The translations under genes were made by a program, and so were the position numbers. 64,000 bases of DNA from Solibacillus sp. R5-41 (GTDB lineage Bacteria > Bacillota > Bacilli > Bacillales_A > Planococcaceae): assembly GCF_002736105.1 (NCBI RefSeq), contig NZ_CP024123.1, positions 3,278,001 to 3,342,000 on the forward strand, read 5' to 3'. The notes beneath the pieces are model-generated. The model worked only from the letters and a program-made list of their open reading frames with translations. It was not told where the DNA came from and made no database searches. Positions 37,100-46,166 of the stretch are shown in pieces. Position 1 is the stretch's first letter; every line of letters starts with the position of its first letter.

Positions 37100-37951
37100 T
37101 TATGCGCGAATACCTTTTGGAATTTTCGTATCAAATTGTGCTTGTAATTTACGTGTCCATTCACCCGGTTTACCCGCACCAATTACTGTTCCATCTATAT
37201 CGATAATTGGCGTTACTTCTGAAGTTGTTGATGAAACAATCACTTCATCCATTGCAAGAAGTTGAGTTTTAGTCATTGCTTCTTCCTTCACCGGTAAGCC
37301 AATTTCAGCTGCACATTTAATAATTACTTGGCGAGTAATACCGTTTAAGATGAAGTTATTCGCTGGATGTGTGTATAAAATACCATCTTTAATTCCATAA
37401 ATATTTGAAGAAGACCCTTCTGTTACGATTTCATCACGATGTAAAACCGCTTCATAGCATCCTTTTTCATGAGCTTCTTGTTTCGCAAGAACCGCACCAA
37501 GTAAATTTAATGATTTAATGTCACAGCGTAACCAACGAATGTCTTCTACAAATGTTGCTTTCACACCGTTTTCAAAGTTTGCAACGGGACGTGGATTTTC
37601 CTTGGTATTACCTGTTAATACTGGCTTCACTTCATCACCAGGGAAAATATGATTACGAGGGCCAGCACCACGCGTAATTTGGAAATAAATATGCCCTGTT
37701 TCAACTTTATTCATTTCAACTAACTGATGCAATAATTGATGCAATTTGTCTTTCGTATAAGGAATCGTAACGCGAATTTTTTCAGCGCTCGCGTAAAAAC
37801 GATCGACATGCTCCTCTGCTGTAAATAATTCACCGTTATATACTTTTACAACTTCATAAACACCATCGCCAAATTGATAGCCACGGTCCTCCTTATCAAC
37901 TACTACTTTTTCATCATTTACGATTTGGTCATTCCATAAGCTATAACTCAT
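37100..37951 (-). CDS. dat: D-amino-acid (D-alanine) aminotransferase
   Basis: PLP fold-type IV transaminase making D-amino acids such as D-glutamate for the cell wall. 283 residues. Very close to the thermophilic Bacillus enzyme as remembered: YSLWNDQIV, DRGYQFGDGVYEVVKVYNGE, RGAGPRNHIFPG, and the PLP-lysine in LLGAVLAKQEAHEKGC. The second ATG (MSYSLW) is used since AAAGG touches the first one. Lies 19 bases after pepV, so pepV-dat is an operon. Confidence 0.95.
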   Translation of the reverse strand: MSYSLWNDQIVNDEKVVVDKEDRGYQFGDGVYEVVKVYNGELFTAEEHVDRFYASAEKIRVTIPYTKDKLHQLLHQLVEMNKVETGHIYFQITRGAGPRNHIFPGDEVKPVLTGNTKENPRPVANFENGVKATFVEDIRWLRCDIKSLNLLGAVLAKQEAHEKGCYEAVLHRDEIVTEGSSSNIYGIKDGILYTHPANNFILNGITRQVIIKCAAEIGLPVKEEAMTKTQLLAMDEVIVSSTTSEVTPIIDIDGTVIGAGKPGEWTRKLQAQFDTKIPKGIRA

Positions 37952-37970
37952 TTTTATCATCCTTTATTAA

Positions 37971-39365
37971 TTATTTACTTGCTAATTTTACAATTGCTTC
38001 TGCATAAATCGCAGCCGCTTTTACTAAGTTTTCAATGACAACGAATTCATCTGCTTGATGCGCCACGTCAGGCTCGCCAGGAAAGAGCATTCCAAAGGCA
38101 ACGCCCTTTTTCATAACGCGGGCATACGTTCCACCACCAGTAGATAGTGGCTTTGAGAAGTCCCCACTATACTTTTGGTACACTTCCAGTAGCGTTTGAA
38201 CAAACTCGTCATCTTCACTAACATAATGTGGCTTTGAATTCCCTACGACATCTAATGTAAACGGCTGCTCTTGCAACATTTTTTGTGCAGATGTTATTTT
38301 TTGTTCAAAAGGGTACGAGACAGAATAACGCATGCTTACTTCAACAAAACCGCCATTTCTATCAAATTTCACAACACCTGGATTCAACGTAGTAGGACCC
38401 GACATGGCATCTTCAAAGTTTAATTGCAGCATAGAGCCGGTATGATCTCCATCAAAAAGTTGGACAATAAATTTGATAAATGCGGCATCTTGTCCTTCGA
38501 CTAAAACAGCTTTTAAAAACTTTGCTAAATAAACTGCAGCATTTCGCCCTTTTTCTGGCTCCATTGCATGGGCAGATTTCCCTTTAATCGTTATTATAAT
38601 CCCTTCATCCGACTCAATGAAAGACCCATCTATACGATTATCTGCTAAAAATAGCTCAAAATTCTCTTTTGTATCTTTTTGTACCGCTTTTAATTTTGCA
38701 GTTGCTTGTTCCGGAACCATATTTATTCGCTTTCCTGCTTCAAATGTAATGAGCTGTTCTTGTCCCGTTTTTTCAGCATTTAAACTAAACACTAGATGAG
38801 CAATTCCTTTTTCAGCATTTATTAACGGAAAATCCGCGTCCGGTGCAAAGCCAACAGTTGGCATCTCCTCTTGTTCAAAATAGCGCTTCACACAACGGAA
38901 GCCACTTTCCTCATCTGAACCAATAATCATGCGCACACGTTTCGTTAATTGGATGCCTTCATCTTGAATCATCTTCATCGCAAGCCACGCCGCCATCGTT
39001 GGCCCTTTATCATCAATTGCACCACGACCAAAAAGTTTTCCACCTTCAACCTGCCCTGCAAATGGAGGATAAGTCCATGTGGCTACGTCTCCAGCTGGCA
39101 CAACATCTACATGGCAAAGCACACCGATTAACTCTTCGCCCTCACCCATTTCAATATGTCCTGCCATATGGTCTACATCTTTTGTTTTCATGCCGTACTG
39201 ATGCCCTTTTGCTAGCATAAAATCAAGCGCTGCACGCGGACCAGGTCCAAATGGCGTCTCTTTAGACTTATGCTGTTCATCTAATATACTTTCAATTTGA
39301 ATCAGTTGTTGTAATTCTTTTACGAGTTCCTCTTGCCTCATTTCGGCAATTTTCAACCAGTCCAT
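37971..39365 (-). CDS. pepV: Dipeptidase PepV (M20 family)
   Basis: Di-zinc dipeptidase hydrolysing a broad range of dipeptides in the cytosol. 464 residues. Metal and catalytic motifs: LCHVDVVPAGD, GRGAIDDKGPTMA, IIGSDEESGF, and the late STGGGTYAR region. A long lid-domain insert (about 180-380) carries KGKSAHAMEPEKG. The ATG is preferred to the preceding TTG by its spacing from GAGGTG. Confidence 0.94.
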   Translation of the reverse strand: MDWLKIAEMRQEELVKELQQLIQIESILDEQHKSKETPFGPGPRAALDFMLAKGHQYGMKTKDVDHMAGHIEMGEGEELIGVLCHVDVVPAGDVATWTYPPFAGQVEGGKLFGRGAIDDKGPTMAAWLAMKMIQDEGIQLTKRVRMIIGSDEESGFRCVKRYFEQEEMPTVGFAPDADFPLINAEKGIAHLVFSLNAEKTGQEQLITFEAGKRINMVPEQATAKLKAVQKDTKENFELFLADNRIDGSFIESDEGIIITIKGKSAHAMEPEKGRNAAVYLAKFLKAVLVEGQDAAFIKFIVQLFDGDHTGSMLQLNFEDAMSGPTTLNPGVVKFDRNGGFVEVSMRYSVSYPFEQKITSAQKMLQEQPFTLDVVGNSKPHYVSEDDEFVQTLLEVYQKYSGDFSKPLSTGGGTYARVMKKGVAFGMLFPGEPDVAHQADEFVVIENLVKAAAIYAEAIVKLASK

Positions 39366-39552
39366 CAAAGCACCTCACCTTTTCATTATGACAATCTCAA
39401 ACACTCATTTTACATAGATTTTTACAATTCCTACTTATCATACTACTTGGAACAATAATGAGTCCATTGCTACGTAATTTGGCAAAAGGTATTGTTTTAA
39501 AAACGAAAAAAAGGACCGAGCAATGAATGCCCAACCCCCTCGATTTTACCTT

Positions 39553-40635
39553 CTACTTAACAAGTCTAAACGATTGCCACGGTTTAATTTGATGGAGTAA
39601 AAATTTTTCCTCCTCTACAATTGTTCCCACAATGTTTGTTGTCCTTTCATTCGGCATTTCTTTTAGGACAATTTGCAGCTCCCCTTTATACCGAATATCT
39701 TCATTATTATCGATTGTCACATCGCCGAATCGTAATGGTTCAACCGTGTGTGCCGGAAAGCTTTCCTGTTTAAATTTTACGCGTGATTGCGTGCTGCGAA
39801 TCATATATTCTGATACATCCCCACGACTAAAGTGATGTTCATCAAAAACAATTTTTTCCTCTACAGAAGTAATGTCTGCTACCGGGAGGACCTGTAGTTC
39901 TAGTTTTTGACGATTTAGTTGACCAAGTGCTTGTAGCTCCTGCTCAGAGGCAAACATATTACCAATAATTAAATCGTCTATTAAACCGGTATTCCACAAA
40001 TCCTTTGCTTGTACAGTAATCGGTAAATCACGGTGTTCCTCTAATGTAGGGAGCCCGTGCAACGTCTCTTCCCATGGTCCAAACTTTCCGTGTTGCGAAC
40101 TAATCATCGCAGCCGTTCGAATATGTTGCGCTTTAAATTGTTGAGATGTTGTCAAAAAATGCTGACGAGAAAGTGCTGTATATTTTCTTGGATAAAAGTT
40201 GTGACAGCCTAATAAATTTTCACGATTTGCTTCGTAGGACAAAATCGTTTCAACATATTTAGTTCCGTTGCTCATATTTAATTCTACTTTAATATTGCTT
40301 TCATCAAGAGACATAAACGCCTCCTCTTGCCCGCTAAAGCCCATATCGAGACGCAATGCCGATAGATGAAATTGCTCTTTAAAATAACCAGCATCACGAT
40401 ATGTTTTGCCTAATTCCTGAAACACTGATGGTGCAATATCTGCGGAAATATTAAAACCTAATTTTTTTGCAAATGCATTGACTTGCTGTAGCTTGTTCAG
40501 TTCCTGTTCATTTGTTAATGACATTAAGCATGTAAACATTCGATCAAAGCCATTACTATGCGCAAGCTGAATATAGGCTTGCAGTTCTTCTACTGTGCTA
40601 TGCTGCGGATAAACAGCAATTCCAAGCCTTCTCAT
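39553..40635 (-). CDS. mupG: MupG-type 6-phospho-N-acetylmuramidase (DUF871)
   Basis: 360-residue TIM barrel with a C-terminal beta domain. Characterised Gram-positive MupG cleaves MurNAc-6-P-GlcNAc taken up by a PTS during cell-wall recycling. Visible marks: RRLGIAVYPQHSTVEE at the N-terminus, NGFDRMFTCLMSL, LRLDMGFSGQEEA, GCHNFYPRKYTALS. GGAGG lies 7 bases before the chosen ATG. Last gene of the EIIB-EIIA-EIIC operon, so its substrate is probably the sugar phosphate that PTS delivers. The exact disaccharide is an inference. Confidence 0.85.
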   Translation of the reverse strand: MRRLGIAVYPQHSTVEELQAYIQLAHSNGFDRMFTCLMSLTNEQELNKLQQVNAFAKKLGFNISADIAPSVFQELGKTYRDAGYFKEQFHLSALRLDMGFSGQEEAFMSLDESNIKVELNMSNGTKYVETILSYEANRENLLGCHNFYPRKYTALSRQHFLTTSQQFKAQHIRTAAMISSQHGKFGPWEETLHGLPTLEEHRDLPITVQAKDLWNTGLIDDLIIGNMFASEQELQALGQLNRQKLELQVLPVADITSVEEKIVFDEHHFSRGDVSEYMIRSTQSRVKFKQESFPAHTVEPLRFGDVTIDNNEDIRYKGELQIVLKEMPNERTTNIVGTIVEEEKFLLHQIKPWQSFRLVK

Positions 40636-40652
40636 TGCAATACCTCCATACA

Positions 40653-41921
40653 TTAATTCACGTTTTGCTCATTATTTTTCGCCATACGATTCGCCATCGC
40701 GATAAATGGTAAATAAATTAATACCGAAATGACAAGGAGCACTAAACTTAATACCGCGCCACTCCAATGTTGCGTTACTAAAAAGCCGTTTATAACAGGA
40801 GGGATTGTCCAAGGTATAACAGCAATTGCTGCAGGTACAAGGCCCAATTTTGTAGCGAAATAAGCGATTGATACATTGACCATCGGCGTTAAAATAAACG
40901 GAATGAATAAAATTGGATTTAATACAATCGGAAGTCCGAATAGTAATGGTTCATTAATATTAAATAAACCTGGTCCCGCTGAAAGTTTTCCGACGGTGCT
41001 ATATTGCTTGTTCTTTCTTGCAAATATGAATATTGCGATAATTAATGCGATTGTTGTTCCTGAACCGCCCATATTAACAAATGCATCAAAGAATGGCTTG
41101 TTAATAATATACGGTGCTGTTTCTCCCGCTTGTAGTGCTGCTACGTTCTTAGCAATCGCGTCTGCATTAATCGTTTGCATGAAAGGCTCAATAATATTTG
41201 CACCGTGCACACCTAATGTCCATAAAAACGCAGGGATAAACGCGATGATTAATCCTGCTGTCCAAGTGTTTGTTAAGCCCATGAACGGCTCTTGTACTGT
41301 CGAATAAAACGAACCAATAATATCAGGTATTTCCAACCCTACCGAAATCAATGTTCGAACGAGAGCAAAAATACTGATTGTAATAATTACTGGAAATAAT
41401 GCCGCAAATGATTTTGATACTGCTGGTGGTACACCATCTGGCATTTTAATTATTAGTTTACTATTTCCAGATAATCGGCAAAATATCTCAGAAGCAAGTA
41501 ATGAAACAATAATGGCAATAAATATTCCGCCTGTACCTGTTGTTAGCCCTGACAATCCACCATCACCGAATGTACCGAATGTCATGTAAGCCGCGAGTCC
41601 CATCACCCCTGCGGATAGTGCATCTTTGCCATAGCCCTTTGCTAAATTATAGGCAATTGTAAATGCCAGTAAGATGGACAGCACTGCGAAGGTAGCATTC
41701 CATATATTCCCTCCCCACTGCTTCCAATTTCCCTCACCAAAAATGGCGTTCATCGTGTTTTGATAAAAATCAATTGGCAAACTGTTAACTAATACTGCAA
41801 GTGATCCCGCAATTGTCAGTGGCATAATTGCGATAAAGCCATCTCGAATGGCAATTAAATGACGCTGGTTCCCAATTCTTGCTGCTACGGGTACAAATTT
41901 TTCTTCTAAAAATTTGAACAT
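40653..41921 (-). CDS. PTS EIIC, lactose/cellobiose (chitobiose) family
   Basis: Membrane permease of a Lac-family phosphotransferase system, 422 residues with about ten helices. Family marks: MFKFLEEKFVPVAARIGNQRH, RDGFIAIMPLTIAGSLAVL, FIPAFLWTLGVHGANII, and NINEPLLFGLPIVLNP. Works with the separate EIIB and EIIA encoded upstream. Substrate could be chitobiose, cellobiose or a muropeptide disaccharide; NagR-type sites and mupG favour amino sugars. Confidence 0.9.
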   Translation of the reverse strand: MFKFLEEKFVPVAARIGNQRHLIAIRDGFIAIMPLTIAGSLAVLVNSLPIDFYQNTMNAIFGEGNWKQWGGNIWNATFAVLSILLAFTIAYNLAKGYGKDALSAGVMGLAAYMTFGTFGDGGLSGLTTGTGGIFIAIIVSLLASEIFCRLSGNSKLIIKMPDGVPPAVSKSFAALFPVIITISIFALVRTLISVGLEIPDIIGSFYSTVQEPFMGLTNTWTAGLIIAFIPAFLWTLGVHGANIIEPFMQTINADAIAKNVAALQAGETAPYIINKPFFDAFVNMGGSGTTIALIIAIFIFARKNKQYSTVGKLSAGPGLFNINEPLLFGLPIVLNPILFIPFILTPMVNVSIAYFATKLGLVPAAIAVIPWTIPPVINGFLVTQHWSGAVLSLVLLVISVLIYLPFIAMANRMAKNNEQNVN

Positions 41922-41961
41922 AACAACCAATCCCCTTTGTTTTTATAAGATGCATCTAAAA

Positions 41962-42288
41962 TTAGATGGTATTTCCTTCAAAACGTTCATACAGCTCAAT
42001 CATTTCAATTGCCAAATCTCTAAATGTAATCGCGTTCATTAAATGATCTTGTGCATGTATCAACAACATCGTCAGTTCTACTTTTTCCCCATTTGCCTCT
42101 ATTGTAAGTAGCCCTGTTTGCGAATGATGTGCTTCAATTAACGCTTCATTCGCTAGTGCAATTTTTTCTTTTGCCTCGCTAAGATTCCCTGCTTTTGCAA
42201 GTTGTAACGCTTCCATACATTCACTTTTCGTATTCCCACTGTGGATGATTAACCCCATCACTGCTTGTAACATTTCATTTTGCTCCAC
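41962..42288 (-). CDS. PTS EIIA, lactose/cellobiose family
   Basis: 108-residue helical trimeric phosphocarrier. The phospho-accepting His lies in LLIHAQDHLMNA near the C-terminus; IIHSGNTKSECMEALQLAKAG is the N-terminal family mark. A GTG at 42288 is 8 bases after AAGGGG; TTG at 42294 is an alternative but only 2 bases away. Confidence 0.9.
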   Translation of the reverse strand: MEQNEMLQAVMGLIIHSGNTKSECMEALQLAKAGNLSEAKEKIALANEALIEAHHSQTGLLTIEANGEKVELTMLLIHAQDHLMNAITFRDLAIEMIELYERFEGNTI

Positions 42289-42300
42289 CGTCAAAACCCC

Positions 42301-42612
42301 TTATCCAATAAGCTGTAATGCGTGATTTAATACTTTATCACCATTCATCATGCCGTAATCAACCATCGCAATTGTATCAATCGGAATATTGTAATCTTTA
42401 TACTTCGCTTCAAAAGTAGATTTTAAATAACGAACTTGTGGACCTAGCAATAAAACATGGACATCTTCACTCGCTAAAACCTTGTCCACCTCATTTTCAG
42501 CAACTGCGAAAATATGAGCTTCTACATTTTTTTCCTGCGCTACTTTTTGCATTTTTGAAACAAGTAAACTAGTACTCATACCTGCAACACAAACTAACAT
42601 AATATTCTTCAT
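42301..42612 (-). CDS. PTS EIIB, lactose/cellobiose family
   Basis: 103 residues. The phosphocysteine loop is at the N-terminus (IMLVCVAGMSTSLLVSKM, Cys8), typical of Lac-type EIIB, with LLLGPQVRYL. First gene of EIIB-EIIA-EIIC-mupG, preceded by its own promoter with dre-like and cre-like sites. AGGGGTG lies before the ATG. Confidence 0.92.
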   Translation of the reverse strand: MKNIMLVCVAGMSTSLLVSKMQKVAQEKNVEAHIFAVAENEVDKVLASEDVHVLLLGPQVRYLKSTFEAKYKDYNIPIDTIAMVDYGMMNGDKVLNHALQLIG

Positions 42613-42656
42613 TTAACACACCCCTGTTCTAAAGATTTTCTTCTGTTTCCATCTCA

Positions 42657-42670
42657 TGAAATCGCTTTCT
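42657..42670. promoter_or_regulatory. cre-like site for CcpA
   Basis: TGAAATCGCTTTCT matches 13 of 14 positions of the cre consensus TGWAANCGNTNWCA. It lies just downstream of the PTS operon -10 box, where CcpA would act as a roadblock. Confidence 0.6.
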
Positions 42671-42677
42671 TAAAGTG

Positions 42678-42706
42678 AGAATAGCATCTGTCGGTCTATA
42701 CCACAA
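42678..42706 (-). promoter_or_regulatory. Promoter of the EIIB-EIIA-EIIC-mupG operon
   Basis: Minus-strand TTGTGG (42701-42706), exactly 17 bases, TATTCT (42678-42683). The spacer contains the dre-like operator. Confidence 0.65.
42690..42705. promoter_or_regulatory. dre-like NagR operator 1
   Basis: GTCGGTCTATACCACA closely resembles the GntR/DasR/NagR dre consensus (AGTGGTCTAGACCACT). It fills the spacer of the PTS promoter, so binding would block transcription. Confidence 0.65.
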
Positions 42707-42749
42707 TATGTTTTTTACAGAATATTTATTAATTACCATTTACTTGAAT

Positions 42750-42765
42750 GTGCGGTCTATAACGG
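42750..42765. promoter_or_regulatory. dre-like site 2 (imperfect)
   Basis: GTGCGGTCTATAACGG keeps the GGTCTATA core but has a poorer right arm. Upstream of the promoter. Confidence 0.4.
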
Positions 42766-42794
42766 AATTGCAATGAAATTAACCTTTCTTGAAA

Positions 42795-42810
42795 AACTGG
42801 TATAGTCCAG
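42795..42810. promoter_or_regulatory. dre-like site 3
   Basis: AACTGGTATAGTCCAG has the dyad CTGG...CCAG around TATAG, about 105 bases upstream of site 1; suggests looping or cooperative binding. Confidence 0.45.
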
Positions 42811-42830
42811 AAAAAAATCCAAAAAAAATT

Positions 42831-42934
42831 TTATCAATTACGTCGAGATTTTTTTCGAGCTTGCTCGAAATACTCCGCTAAAAATCTGTGACTTCCGCCG
42901 GCTGCATTAACTTGATTCATCTGATGCAAGTTAA
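42831..42934 (+). repeat. Structured intergenic repeat, copy H (short form)
   Basis: TTATCAATTACGTCGAGATTTTTTTCGAGC: the first palindrome is fused to the second hairpin. TTCGAGC/GCTCGAA inner stem, AAAATCTGTGACTTCCGCCGG, then TTAACTTG (42907-42914) / CAAGTTAA (42927-42934) with no inner arms. The last bases include the stop codon of the GNAT gene (42931-42933). Confidence 0.85.
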
Positions 42935-44106
42935 AAGTACTCGTAAAAAGTAGGTGCTTGAGACGGAATAGCCCTTTCCCAATGATGAATAATTTCCTCT
43001 TTACACGTAACATTTGTTAAATATACTAAACGTTCCATAGTAATATACCCAAGTAGCAATGCAGACAAGTGATTAATTGTTAGCATTAATATATGCTCCT
43101 TATTCACATTTTCTTCACTGTCTTTCGTAATTTTTCCACATTTATTTATTTCATAAAGTGCTTCATTCCACTCGCAAAATGGATCGGTAATTTGCACATA
43201 TAAATTCACTTCAACCGCTCGCCAATTGTATAGCTGCAAAAACTTTTCCACATCAACAATTCGAGCCATTACATCACGCGTCAGTTCACGCTTATATTGA
43301 GGCTCTTGGAATAGGAAGCCCATCTGCTCCTTGACCGAAGTAATACCGCATATTTTTTCTACACTTGCTGCATGAGCGGTCATAAAACGCCATAAAGCTT
43401 TATGGGCAGAATAGTTTTTTACAATAAAGTCTTGCACGTCAAATGTTAATTGATTGATCGTATAACGAATATAGCCGATCACTTCTTGCTGTTCGTAAAC
43501 AACAGCAAAATGGCTCGTTGGTTGGCGTCGTTCGATTCGCTTCCACCAAGCTAAATCACGTAACATGGCACCGTTTTTCTTCGCGCACATCGTATTATGA
43601 AACCGTTGTACATCGTAAAAAAGCTGTCCGTCTATTACTGAAAAGCTAAAACGTTTGACCTCATCTAGTTGCTTACCAAAGTCAGGAAATGTGGTGCGTG
43701 GTACTGTATAGTGAACTTTATCAACAAAAAGTTCCCAGCCAAAGTACCGATAAAAAGAAACAGAAAATGGTGCTAACACTGAAACAAGCTGCCCTTGTTG
43801 ACGCATGCTTTCTAATGCTCTTTGTATTAATTGTTTCATTACGCCCTTATTTCGATGCTCTGGATACGTTGCAACAAAGCCAATTCCCCCCATCGGCATA
43901 TTCACTTCATGCACAGTCATATTTAACGGAAGCACTAATAATTGACCGATTATTTGGTTTTGTTCATATGCACCAAGCGTTGTACTATTTGCTACCCAAT
44001 ATTGAAAATCCGCTTTTTTGTCGCCATCATAAACCGTCGGAAAGCTATAATCACGTAATCGATAAATTTGTTCATAATCAGAAGGTGGTACTTTTTTGAT
44101 TTCCAA
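42931..44106 (-). CDS. GNAT N-acetyltransferase (Eis-like, with SCP2-type C-terminus)
   Basis: 391 residues. N-terminal GNAT domain (IGGIGFVATYPEHRNKGVMKQLI is the acetyl-CoA loop), a second GNAT-like half, and a C-terminal sterol-carrier-like domain, the Eis architecture. Eis relatives acetylate amines, including aminoglycosides in mycobacteria; the substrate here is unknown. Start is TTG, with AAAGGTG about 9 bases upstream. It follows ptsI by 33 bases, so may be the last gene of nagA-nagR-ptsHI. Confidence 0.85.
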   Translation of the reverse strand: MEIKKVPPSDYEQIYRLRDYSFPTVYDGDKKADFQYWVANSTTLGAYEQNQIIGQLLVLPLNMTVHEVNMPMGGIGFVATYPEHRNKGVMKQLIQRALESMRQQGQLVSVLAPFSVSFYRYFGWELFVDKVHYTVPRTTFPDFGKQLDEVKRFSFSVIDGQLFYDVQRFHNTMCAKKNGAMLRDLAWWKRIERRQPTSHFAVVYEQQEVIGYIRYTINQLTFDVQDFIVKNYSAHKALWRFMTAHAASVEKICGITSVKEQMGFLFQEPQYKRELTRDVMARIVDVEKFLQLYNWRAVEVNLYVQITDPFCEWNEALYEINKCGKITKDSEENVNKEHILMLTINHLSALLLGYITMERLVYLTNVTCKEEIIHHWERAIPSQAPTFYEYF

Positions 44107-44139
44107 AATGTTTCATCACCTTTCATTAACAAGCAATAA

Positions 44140-45849
44140 TTATTTTAGTATATCTATTACCACCTGCTCTACTTGCTGTGCAGTGGATAGTTGTAGTAAT
44201 TTTTGGACATGTGGAACAAGCAGCTCTTTACTCAAAGTCGCGAGCTGACTACGTACAGTTAAAATCGATGAAGCACTCATTGAAAACTCGTCTAAACCGA
44301 GTGCAAGTAAAATTGGAATGGCTACCTTATCCCCTGCCATTTCACCGCACATCCCTACCCACTTACCTTCTGCATGGCCCGCATCAATAATCATTTTTAC
44401 TAAACGTAAAATGGCTGGATGATAAGGCTGATATAAGTACGATACATTTTCATTCATGCGATCCGCAGCCAATGTGTATTGAATTAAATCATTTGTGCCA
44501 ATTGATAAAAAATCTGCTTCTTTCGCAAATAAATCCGCAATAATTGCAGCTGATGGAATTTCAATCATCAGACCGATTTCTATTTCTGTTGATATTGGAA
44601 CGTCCGTTAATAGTAGCTTTTCTTTTTCTTCTTCTAAAATCGTCTTAGCCATACGAAACTCTTCTAACGTGGCAATCATCGGAAACATAACTTTTAAATT
44701 GCCATAAACACTCGCGCGCAGCAATGCTCGTAATTGAATACGGAATAGCTCTTGATGATCCAAACAAAGTCGAATAGCGCGATAGCCTAAAAAGGGATTC
44801 ATCTCATGTGGTAAGTTTAAATAAGGTAAGTTTTTATCCCCACCAATATCCAATGTACGAACAACGACAGGCTTACCATTTAGCGCCTCTAAAACCTCTT
44901 TATACGCTGTAAATTGCTCTTCCTCACTTGGCAAATCTAGTCGGTCCATATAGAGAAATTCTGTTCTAAAAAGACCAATGCCCTCACCACCAGCAGCTAG
45001 GACAGATGCGACATCTTGTGGCTTACCAATATTCCCTGCAAGCTCAACGGAATAGCCATCTTTTGATATACTTTTTAATTCACTATATTTCGCTAATTGT
45101 TGCTTGAATTGCTTGTTTTCTTCTTCTACTTTTTTGTATTGGGCAATCTGCTCGTTATTCGGTTGAATAAAAATTTCTCCCGTGGAACCATCAATAATTA
45201 AAGGTTCTCCATGTTTAATATCCATTGTCGCACTTTTAGCACCAACTACCGCTGGGATGCCCATCGTCCTTGCCAGAATAGCAGTATGCGATGTTTTCCC
45301 TCCGATATCTGTGATGAATCCCTTTACAAAAGTTGGATCCAACTGTGTTGTCATCGACGGCGTTAAATCCTTTGCTACAATAATGACGGCTTCGTTAATA
45401 CGACTATAATCTGGCAACTCCACACCTAACAGATGAGCCATTACCCGTTTTGATACATCGCGAATATCCGCAGCACGTTCTTTCATATAGTCATTATCCA
45501 TTCCTTCAAACATTTGAATGAAAAATTGCACCGTTTCATCTAATGCATGCTCAGCATTCATTCCACTTTGAATTTTTTGCGCCACCCCAACGAATAGTTC
45601 TGGATCTTGTAAAACAAGTAAATGTGCGCCAAAAATAGCCCCTTTATCTTCACCATATTTTTGTGTTGCAGCAGCTTGCATGCGTTCAATTTCTATTTTT
45701 GAATGCTCGATTGCTTCATTTAGCCGCATAATTTCTGCATCATTATTTTGAATCGTTATTTTGGAAAAGGACAAATCGGGCTCTACTAAACAATAACCCT
45801 TTGCAATGGCAACACCGTTCGAAACTGGGATTCCCTTTAATGCTAGCAT
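44140..45849 (-). CDS. ptsI: PTS enzyme I
   Basis: Cytosolic phosphotransferase that moves phosphate from PEP to HPr. 569 residues. Phospho-His in the [19 protein letters not shown] region, PEP-binding [18 protein letters not shown] and PCMCGE-type MCGEMAGD near the C-terminus. Its ATG overlaps the ptsH stop by 7 bases. Confidence 0.96.
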   Translation of the reverse strand: MLALKGIPVSNGVAIAKGYCLVEPDLSFSKITIQNNDAEIMRLNEAIEHSKIEIERMQAAATQKYGEDKGAIFGAHLLVLQDPELFVGVAQKIQSGMNAEHALDETVQFFIQMFEGMDNDYMKERAADIRDVSKRVMAHLLGVELPDYSRINEAVIIVAKDLTPSMTTQLDPTFVKGFITDIGGKTSHTAILARTMGIPAVVGAKSATMDIKHGEPLIIDGSTGEIFIQPNNEQIAQYKKVEEENKQFKQQLAKYSELKSISKDGYSVELAGNIGKPQDVASVLAAGGEGIGLFRTEFLYMDRLDLPSEEEQFTAYKEVLEALNGKPVVVRTLDIGGDKNLPYLNLPHEMNPFLGYRAIRLCLDHQELFRIQLRALLRASVYGNLKVMFPMIATLEEFRMAKTILEEEKEKLLLTDVPISTEIEIGLMIEIPSAAIIADLFAKEADFLSIGTNDLIQYTLAADRMNENVSYLYQPYHPAILRLVKMIIDAGHAEGKWVGMCGEMAGDKVAIPILLALGLDEFSMSASSILTVRSQLATLSKELLVPHVQKLLQLSTAQQVEQVVIDILK

Positions 45850-46112
45850 TCTTCTCCAATTCCCTTCGTCGCAATAACATCGCTAATTGCTTGCAATGCC
45901 TCTGCTTCATCGCTCCCTTGCGTAGAAATAACAATCGTACTTCCAGGAGCAACACCTTGTGCCATAACACCTATAATTGATTTTAAGTTTGCTGTTTTTT
46001 CTTTAAAATGCAATGTAATGTCCGCTTTAAATGGTGTAGCCGCTGATACAAGCAATGCAGCCGGTCTTGCATGAAGTCCTTCTGGCGCAGTAATTTTAAA
46101 CATTTTTTCCAT
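45843..46112 (-). CDS. ptsH: PTS phosphocarrier HPr
   Basis: 89 residues. Catalytic His in [11 protein letters not shown] and the regulatory serine in [11 protein letters not shown] (the Ser46 equivalent) are intact, so it can serve both sugar transport and CcpA co-activation. GGGGGTATG lies before the ATG. Unusually placed inside the nag cluster rather than beside ptsG. Confidence 0.96.
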   Translation of the reverse strand: MEKMFKITAPEGLHARPAALLVSAATPFKADITLHFKEKTANLKSIIGVMAQGVAPGSTIVISTQGSDEAEALQAISDVIATKGIGEEC

Positions 46113-46166
46113 TTTTCATACCCCCATTTATTTAAATTAAATTCATACTCATATTTTTATATCTAT

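Noticed and set aside
45743-45970. Overlapping minus frame across the ptsH-ptsI junction
   Set aside because: Out of frame with both HPr and enzyme I, which are complete; no independent start signal.
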